Made by a program: the position numbers and the translations under genes. From Planctomycetota bacterium (GTDB lineage Bacteria > Planctomycetota > UBA1135 > GCA-002686595): a stretch of 64,000 bases of DNA. Location of the stretch: the NCBI GenBank assembly GCA_016714045.1, contig JADJNY010000008.1:248001-312000 (forward strand), read 5' to 3'. Position 1 is the stretch's first letter. The number at the start of each line of letters is the position of its first letter. Positions 9,671 to 17,300 of the stretch are shown piece after piece. Under the pieces are notes generated by a model. That model ran no database searches, was not told the origin of the DNA, and saw only the letters and a program-made list of their open reading frames with translations.

Positions 9671-10378
9671 TCACGGCGTGCGCGGGCTCGTCGCGCCGTC
9701 GAGCGCCGCGAGCAGCGCGCGCACGGCGAGCGCCGGCTCCCCGGCGCCGAACACCGCTGCGCGGACCGCGACGCCGCGCGCCCCGCGCGCGAGGGCCTCG
9801 CCCGCGTTCGCCGCGGTGATCCCACCGAGCGCCCAGACGGGCCGCGGCGCGCGCGCGAGCTCGCGGGCGAAGCCGTCGAGGCCGAGCGGTTCCTTGACGC
9901 CGCGCTTCGACGGCGTGTCGTGGACGGGCCCGAGCAGAAGGTAGTCGCACGCGGCCCACGCCGCGGCGTCGTCGCCGGCGTGGGCGGAGAAACCGAGCGC
10001 GACGTCCTCCGGCAGGACGCTGCGCGCGTCGGCGGGCGCGAGCGAGCGGAAGCCCAGGTGGATGGCGTCCGCGCGGGCCGCGCGCGCGAGGTGGACGCGG
10101 TCGTGCACGGCGAGCCAGCCGCGACGCTCGGAGCGCGCTCCGTCGTCGCGCTGCACGTCGGCGGGTGCGCTCGCGGCGCTCACGCCTTCGTCGAGTCGCG
10201 CGCGCAGCGCGTGCGCGAGCTCCAGCACGGCCCTGTCCGACAGCTCCGGCTCGCGCAGGAGCACGCCCTCGAGCCCCGCCGCGATCGCGCGGGCCGCGGC
10301 GTGCGCGAAACGTTCGACGTGCGCGGGCCCGACCGTACCGGGCGTCAGGGCGAGGAGGCGCGGCGGGAGCCGCCTCAT
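9671..10378 (-). CDS. thiE: thiamine phosphate synthase (ThiE/TenI fold)
   Basis: 235 residues, TIM-barrel. ThiE joins HMP-pyrophosphate and thiazole phosphate to thiamine monophosphate. Visible family elements are a strand-1 start RLLALTPG, VLLREPELSDRAVLELA, AVHDRVHLARAARADAIHLG, LGPVHDTPSKRGVKEPLG and the phosphate-binding end ALGGITAANAGEALARGARG. The usual LR-D of strand 2 reads LREPELSDR, so a TenI-like relative is possible. It starts inside the stop of the helicase-associated gene (ATGA overlap, 10375-10378). That makes it the last cistron of the uvrA-XPB operon, an unusual place for a thiamine gene. Confidence 0.85.
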   Translation of the reverse strand: MRRLPPRLLALTPGTVGPAHVERFAHAAARAIAAGLEGVLLREPELSDRAVLELAHALRARLDEGVSAASAPADVQRDDGARSERRGWLAVHDRVHLARAARADAIHLGFRSLAPADARSVLPEDVALGFSAHAGDDAAAWAACDYLLLGPVHDTPSKRGVKEPLGLDGFARELARAPRPVWALGGITAANAGEALARGARGVAVRAAVFGAGEPALAVRALLAALDGATSPRTP

Positions 10379-12543
10379 CCGCCGTCCTCGAGCTCGACGA
10401 GGTAGCCGAGCTCGCGCAGGAGCGACTGCGTGCGACGCAGCGTGGCCGACGACTTCATCGACACGCGCGTCTCGTCGAGCACGGCGCGCACGTGCGGCCG
10501 CACGCCGGGGTCGAGCTGGAACTTTTTCAGGAGCTCGGGGTTCTCGCCGCGCACGATGTAGTCCTTGCCGAGCGTCAGCATCCCGGCGCGCACCGCCCAG
10601 TCGCGGATCGAGTACAGCACGTTCTGCGGCACGGGGGTGCGCGAGTGCCGCTCGAGCACGGACAGGATGCGCGTCAAGTACATCCCCTCGGTCAGCGCGC
10701 GGTGCACGCTCTTCTCGCTGACCTTGAAGTGGAGCACGCTCCCCTGCCGCACGCGCGCCGAGAAGCGGTCGAGGTCGTGGATCAACTCGCCGTCGTCGCC
10801 GGTCGGGAAGAGCACGATCTCGAAGTCGGGCGTCACGACCAGGCTGCCGACGAGCGGCGCGCCCTCGGGCGACCCGTCGACGACGCCGAGCACGCGCGCG
10901 CCGGTGCGCGTCAGGCGCAACGCGACCGGCCGGCCCGCCTTGTCGTAGCCGAGGTCGACGATGCCGAGGATGTGGAGGCGCTGGCGCACCCACGCGACGA
11001 GGTTCCAGGCCATGCGCTGGATGTCCTCCATCGGGACGTGGTTGTGGCCCTGGAAGCGCGCGGCGAAGTGCTCCTCGACCTCGTGGTCGTCGAGGTTGCA
11101 GAGGTACGTGTTGCGCGCGAGGAAGGGCACGTACATGAGGTCGTACCAGACCTGCGGCTCGACGCGTTTCAGGAGCCGCATCAGGATCCGGCGCATCCGC
11201 GTCTGGTGGTACGGCTCGCCGGCGAAGTCGCGCTCCTCGATGGCGAAGTCGAGCAAGCCCTTGAGCTTCTGGTCGAGGTCCTTCGTCTCCCACTCGCGCC
11301 CGGCGGACGTCAGCGTGAACGTGCGCTCGCCCGTCGATTCGATCAGGTGGCCGTGGCGCGCGAAGTTGTAGATGAACTGCAGGATCCCCTCGCGCGGCAG
11401 CTCGCGTCCGGGGTTCTTGATCATCTCCTCCTGGATGCGCTTCTCCGTCGTCTTGAAGATCTCGCCGCGCACGGTGAAGCGCACGTCGTGGTCGAGGATG
11501 TAGCCGATGAAGCGCGAGATGTTCGACGCCAGGTCGACGCCGAGCGCGACTTCTTCGTGCGGACGGTCGGGGTCGCCCGGCACGGCGACGCGGCGCAGGT
11601 ACGCGAGCGCGACTTCGTTGAACACGAGCAGCGTCTCGTCCGTGTGGTGGATGCCGTGTCGGCCGAGCTCCCAGCGCTCGACCGTGCCCAGGAGCGACTC
11701 CTCGAGCTGCGCCGCCCAGCGCCGGCCGTCCCACGCGAGCCCGGTGTCGAGGCGCTCGAAGAGGTTCCTCGGCAGGATGCCGCCGAACTCCATGATCGCC
11801 TTGACGACGAGCTGTCGCAGCCCGTCGGGCAGGCGCTCGACGCGCGCGACGGCGGCCGCTTCGTTCGAGTACATCTTGTAGAGCTCGCGCTGGCGCGCCG
11901 CCGGCGTGCGCGCCGCGCGCACGGGGTCCTCGTACAGGCGGTCGAGGTGGCCGCGCAGCGTGAACGCGTCGAAGATGCCGCGCCGCTTCGCGCGGCGCCG
12001 GCGCAGGATCGCCTCGGCGAGGTCCCACGGCACGCACCACGCGCGCGAGCCCCAGTCCGAGAGTCCCTGGGCGCGCGATTCGCACAGGAACCCGGCGCGT
12101 GCGAGCGCGCCGAGCCCGGCCTCCAGGTCGTATTGCGAGCAGTGCGCGAGCGCCCGCGCGTTGGCGAGCTCGAGCAGCGTCGCCTGGTGTCGCGGCGCGT
12201 CGAGCAACACGTCCAGCACGAGCCCGAGGCGCTTCCCGAGCGCCTCGACCCGCGCCTCGAGCGTGGCGCCGTCGTTCATCCACTCGTGCACGTGCTTGCG
12301 CACCTGCGCGGGGTCGCTCGGCATCGGGAGCACGCGCGCGCCGCTCCACGAACGCCAGAGCTCGGGGAGGTCGACCTCCGGGATCGCGGAGAGCGCGTCG
12401 GCGATGCGTAGGCGGTTCGCGCGCGGGGCGGCCGTCGGACCTCCGTTCGTCGCTGCATTCGCGCCGTCGGTGGACGCGCGCGCTGCCGTGCCGTTCGCTG
12501 TCGGCTCCGTGCGTCCGTTCTTGTCGCTGTCGTGCGGGCTCAT
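10375..12543 (-). CDS. helicase-associated winged-helix protein (Helicase_C_3 type), partner of XPB
   Basis: 722 residues. It has a low-complexity Thr/Asn/Ala-rich N-terminus (about 1-45), several winged-helix-like segments, and a C-terminal third matching the XPB/Ssl2-like helicase-associated domain. Visible family stretches are PDFEIVLFPTGDDGELIHDL, KVSEKSVHRALTEGMYLTR, HSRTPVPQNVLYSIRDWA and ENPELLKKFQLDPGVRPHV. No Walker motif was seen, so it is not itself a motor. In mycobacteria a protein of this type lies next to the XPB gene, and the same pairing occurs here with an ATGA overlap at both ends. A role in DNA engagement or regulation of the XPB helicase is inferred. I have not shown which winged helix binds DNA. 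Confidence 0.82.
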   Translation of the reverse strand: MSPHDSDKNGRTEPTANGTAARASTDGANAATNGGPTAAPRANRLRIADALSAIPEVDLPELWRSWSGARVLPMPSDPAQVRKHVHEWMNDGATLEARVEALGKRLGLVLDVLLDAPRHQATLLELANARALAHCSQYDLEAGLGALARAGFLCESRAQGLSDWGSRAWCVPWDLAEAILRRRRAKRRGIFDAFTLRGHLDRLYEDPVRAARTPAARQRELYKMYSNEAAAVARVERLPDGLRQLVVKAIMEFGGILPRNLFERLDTGLAWDGRRWAAQLEESLLGTVERWELGRHGIHHTDETLLVFNEVALAYLRRVAVPGDPDRPHEEVALGVDLASNISRFIGYILDHDVRFTVRGEIFKTTEKRIQEEMIKNPGRELPREGILQFIYNFARHGHLIESTGERTFTLTSAGREWETKDLDQKLKGLLDFAIEERDFAGEPYHQTRMRRILMRLLKRVEPQVWYDLMYVPFLARNTYLCNLDDHEVEEHFAARFQGHNHVPMEDIQRMAWNLVAWVRQRLHILGIVDLGYDKAGRPVALRLTRTGARVLGVVDGSPEGAPLVGSLVVTPDFEIVLFPTGDDGELIHDLDRFSARVRQGSVLHFKVSEKSVHRALTEGMYLTRILSVLERHSRTPVPQNVLYSIRDWAVRAGMLTLGKDYIVRGENPELLKKFQLDPGVRPHVRAVLDETRVSMKSSATLRRTQSLLRELGYLVELEDGG

Positions 12544-14319
12544 CGAGTGGAAGGCGTGGACGCGTTGGCGAGCGACTGGGCTTCGACGATCTCGTACGTG
12601 TAGCCCTGCTCGGTGAGGAAGAGCTGGCGCCGCTGCGCGAAGTCCTGGTCGCGCGAGCCCAGCGTGACGATCGAATAGAAGACGGCCGGACCGCCGTCGG
12701 ACTTGGGCCGCAGGATGCGGCCGAGGCGCTGCGCCTCCTCCTGCCGCGAGCCGAACGTGCCGGAGATCTGGATCGCGACGTTCGCGTCGGGGAGGTCGAT
12801 CGCGAAGTTGCCGACCTTGGAGACGATCAAGAGCGGCACCGCGCCGGACTTGAAGCCGGCGTAGAGCTTTTCGCGCTCCGCCGTCGGCGTCTTGCCGGTG
12901 ATCAGCGGCGCCTTCAGGTGCCGCTGCAGCGCGTGGAGCTGCTCGATGTACTGGCCGATGACGAGGATGTGGCTCCCCGCGTGGCGCTCGACGAGCCGGT
13001 CGATCGCCGCGAACTTGGCGGGGTTCTCGCTCGCGATGCGGAACTTCGCGCGCGCGTCCGCGGCGGCGTAGATCGTGCGCAGGTTGCCGTCGAGCGGCAC
13101 GCGCACCTCGACGCAGCGCGCCGAGGCGATGAAGCCCTGGCTCTCGAGCACCTTCCACGGCACGTCGTAGCGCTTGGGGCCGATCAGGCAGAAGACCTCG
13201 TCCTCCTTGTGGTCCTCGCGGACGAGCGTCGCGGTCAGGCCGAGGCGCCGGCGCGCCTGGAGGTCCGCGGTGACGCGGAACACGGGCGCGGGCAGGAGGT
13301 GCACTTCGTCGTACACGACGAGGCCCCAGTTCTCGCGGCCGAAGAGCGCGAAGTGCTCGAACTCTTCCGTGCGCGTCCGGCGCCACGTCAGCATCTGGTA
13401 CGTCGTGATCGTGACGGGCGAGACGTGCTTCTCGTCGCCCGTGTACTCGGCGACGTCCTCGGGGCGCAGGCCGGTCTTGTCGAGCAGCTCCTCGCGCCAT
13501 TGCCGAACCGCGACCGTGTTCGTCGTCAGGATCAACGTCTTCGTGCCGACGAGGTTCATCACCGCCATGCCGACGACGGTCTTGCCCGCGCCGCACGGGA
13601 GGACGACGACGCCGCTGCCGCCGAGCACCGTGCCGCCCGCGTGGAACGCGCGCGCGGCGCCTTCCTGGTACGCGCGTAGCGCGAACGGGCGTCCGCCGCG
13701 CGTCGTCGTGCGCAGCGGGATCGGGAACGCGTCGCCCTCGATGTACCCGCCGCGGTCGTCGACCGGAAAGCCGAGCTTGATCAAGGCCTGCTTGATGGCG
13801 CCGCGGTTCTCACCGCCGACGTAGGCGCGGTTCGCCTTGTCCAGTGCCACGAGCTCGCGGACGCTCTTGTGCCCGAGCACCTCCGCGAGCGCGTCGCCGC
13901 GCGCCGCGACGAGCTCGTAGCGCGGGGAGGCCGGCCTCCCCTTCGCGCTTCTCGAGGCGCAGGAGCCCGTAGCGCTCGATCCACCCTTGGACCTCGACGA
14001 GCACGTTGCGCGGCACCGGCACGCACGCGAACTCCTCGAGCACGGACTGGATCTTCTCCGCCGTGAGGCCCATCGCCGCCGCGTTCCACACCGAGATCGG
14101 CGTGATGCGGTACGTGTGCAGGTAGTCGGGGCTCTTCTCGAGCTCGGCGAACAACGCGATCTGGTCGCGCGCCTCGGCGAAGCGCGGGTGCTCGCGCGTC
14201 ATCGGGCGGCCCTGCGCGTCCTTGACCGGCCGCCCCTGCGCGTCGGTCACGGACGTGACCGTGTGCAGCATGAGCGAGCGGTCGCTCTGCACGATCAGCG
14301 GGTTGTCGGGGCGCATCAT
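12540..14319 (-). CDS. XPB/Ssl2-type superfamily 2 DNA helicase, interrupted by a one-base frameshift
   Basis: About 592 residues once one surplus base is removed. The N-terminal part (14319 to about 13942) has the bacterial XPB start (NPLIVQSDRSLMLHTV, then YLHTYRITPISVWNAAAMGL). The frame then shifts inside a CCCC run in a palindrome at 13924-13941 and continues as RYELVAARGDALAEVLGHKS. Helicase motifs follow in the new frame: I LPCGAGKT (about 240-247), II DEVH (about 337-340), III GLTATLVRED, V/VI QISGTFGSRQEEAQRLGRIL. XPB is a 3'-5' translocase of nucleotide excision repair in archaea and eukaryotes; bacterial homologues are active helicases. Start ATG 14319 overlaps the uvrA stop (ATGA), tying it to excision repair. 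Confidence 0.9.
13924..13941. repeat. perfect 18-bp palindrome at the XPB frameshift
   Basis: GGGGAGGCCGGCCTCCCC reads identically on both strands and lies inside the XPB coding region. Removing one C of the CCCC (minus strand) restores the frame to LP-RYELVAA, so the palindrome with its two four-base runs is the likely site of the indel. Confidence 0.7.
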
Positions 14320-17300
14320 CGACGGACTCCCTTCGGCCCGGGACGGACCGTCTCCTTCGGCGCGGCGCGGGGCCCCGCCTTCGGCTTCGGACGCGGCGGC
14401 GTCGCGGCGCCCGCGCCGGTCGGCTCGCGGAAGAGGAACGGCCCGGTGACCGAGCGCGGATCGCGCGCGAGCTCGCGCGGCGAGCCCTCGGCGATGACGC
14501 GGCCGCCCGCGTCGCCGCCCTCGGGCCCGATCTCCACCAAGCGGTCGCAGAGCTCGAGCAGGCCCGTGTGGTGCTCGATCACGATCACCGCGTTGCCTTT
14601 GGCCGCGAGGCGGTCGAACACGCGCGCGAGGTGCACGACGTCGCTCGCGGCCAGGCCCGTCGACGGCTCGTCGAGCACGAGGATGCTCCGCGCGGACGTC
14701 TCCGCGCGGAAGAGCTCGCTCGCGAGCTTGACGCGCTGCGCTTCGCCGCCGGAGAGCGTCGTCGAGCTCTGTCCGAGTTGCAGGTAGCCGAGGCCGACGT
14801 CGCGCAGGGATTCGAGCATCGGCACCATCGCGGGCTGGTGCGCGAAGAACTCGAGCGCCTCGTCGACGGTGAGCTCCAGGACATCGGCGATCGACTTGCC
14901 GCGCAGCGTGACCTCGAGCACCTCGGGCGCGTAGCGCTTCCCGTCGCAGTCCTCGCACGGCAGCCACAGGTCCGCGAGGAACTGCATCTCGACCTGCGTG
15001 GCGCCCTTCCCCTCGCACGCGGGGCAGCGCCCCTTCGTCGAGTTGAAGGAGAAGCGCGCGGGCTCGAAGCCTTTCATCCGCGCCTCGGGCGTGCGCGCGA
15101 AGAGCTCGCGCAGGGGCTCCATCAAGCCGGTGTAGGTCGCGGGCACGCTCGCGGGCGAGCGCCCGATCGGCGACGCGTCGACGACGACGACGCGCGCGCT
15201 GCCGCCGACGAGCCCCGCGAGGCGCTTCCAGCGACCGCGCGGCGCCTCGCCCTCGAGCGCGGGCACGAGGACGTCGAGCACGAGCGTCGACTTGCCCGAG
15301 CCCGACGGGCCGCAGACGCCCGTGAGCTCGCCGAACGCGAACTCGATGTCGACGCCCTTCAGGTTGTGCAGACGCGCGCCGGTGAGCTTGACGACGTCGC
15401 CACGTGCGCGTGCGTCGACAGCCGGGCGCGCGCGCTCGAGGCCGAGCTCGCCGCGCAGCGCGGCGGCGGTCTTGGACGTCGGGTGCTTCTCGAGCTCGCT
15501 CGGCGGCGCGCTGGCGACGATCTCGCCGCCGAGACGCCCCGCGCTGGGTCCGAGGTCGACGATCCAGTCCGCGCGGCGCATCAGCGTCGTGTCGTGCTCG
15601 ACGACGAGCAGCGTGTTGCCGCGGTCGCGCAGGTCGCAGAGCGCGTCGGTCAGCTTCTCGACGTCGCGCGGGTGCAGGCCGACCGTCGGCTCGTCGAGGA
15701 CGTAGCACACGCCGACGAGCTGCGATCCGAGGCTCGACGCGAGCCGCACGCGCCGCGCCTCGCCGCCCGAGAGCGTCGCGGTTCCGCGGTCGAGCGTCAG
15801 GTAGCCGAGCCCGACGCGCGCGAGCAGCGCGAGGCGCGAACGGATCTCCTCCACCACGGCGCCGACGGACTCCATGACGGTCTTCTGGGCGGCGAGCTCG
15901 GTCGCCCACGCGAGCGCGGCGTCGACGGAGCGCTGCGTGAGCTCCGGCATGCGCACGCGGCCGACCGTGACGGCGGCAGACTCGGGGCGCAGGCGCTCGC
16001 CCTTGCACACGGAGCACGTGCGCTTCTCCATGACCGTCTCGAGGATCGCGGCCCAGTCGGGGTCCTCGGTCTTCTGGTGCCAGGCGTCGACGTGGCCGCA
16101 AAGCCCCGGCCACGCGGCGGTGAACTGCTCCTCGATCTCGGCGTTGGTCGTCGTGCGCTCGAGCTTGACCGTGTACTGCGGCTTTGCGCCGACGCCGTGC
16201 GCGACGAGCGCGCGCTGGTCGTCCGTGAGCGCCTTCCACGGCTTCGCGAGGTCGACCTTGTGCGCGCGAGCTACGGTGCGCAGCAGGTTCTCGTAGTAGC
16301 CCTTGCCCTTGACGAGGTAGCGCGCGAGCTTGCCGCCGACCGCGCCCTCGAACACGGAGAGCTCGGGGTGCGCGAAGAGCTTCTCGACGGTGCACTCGAC
16401 CTTCTCGCCCAGGCCGTCGCACGCGGGGCACGCGCCGACGTGCGTGTTGAACGAGAAGTGCCGCGGCTCGAGCGCCTCCTCGATCTGGAAGCCGCAGTCG
16501 GGGCAGGTCCCGCGCGTGCCGTACTCGCCGCGCGCGCCGCCGCCCTTCTCCACGAACGAGACGCGGCCGCCCGAGAGCGTCCCCGCCGCGTCGACGCCCT
16601 CCGCGATGCGCGGGCGCGAGTCGGCGTTCACGGTCAGGCGGTCGAGCACGAGGTCGACGCGCACGTCCTCCGCGTCCTTCGGCAGCGTGGGCGTCTCCGT
16701 GTCGAAGCGCACCTCGACGCCGTCGACGAGCGCGCGCACGAAGCCCGCGGTCTTCCACGCCTTCGCGCGCGACGCGAACGCGGCGGAGAGGTCCGCGGGG
16801 TGCTCGCGACCGGGCCCGAAGATCGGCGCGACGAGCCAGCCCGTCTTCCCCGCGTGCTGCGCGAGGAGCTTCTTCGTCACGCGGCTCGCGTCGCTCTTGA
16901 CGAGCTCGTGCCCGTGCGTCGGGCAGCGGCGCGTGCCGGCGCGCGCCCACAGGACGCGCACGTGGTCGAGGATCTCCGTCGTCGTCGCGACGGTCGAGCG
17001 CGGCGACGCGGACATGCCGCGCGCCTCGACCGCGACCGCGGGGCCGAGGCCGTCGATGCGGTCGACGGGCGGACGGTCCTTCGTGCCGAGGAACTGCCGC
17101 GCGTACGTCGAGAGCGACTCGACGAAGCGCCGGCGTCCCTCGGTGTAGATCGTGTCGAGCGCGAGCGAGCTTTTCCCCGAGCCGCTGGGCCCCGTGATCA
17201 CGGTCAGCGCGTCGCGCGGGATCGAGACGTCGACGTTCTTCAGGTTGTGCGTGCGCGCGCCGCGCACCTCGATCGACGTGGCGGGCGCCGGCGCGGCCGT

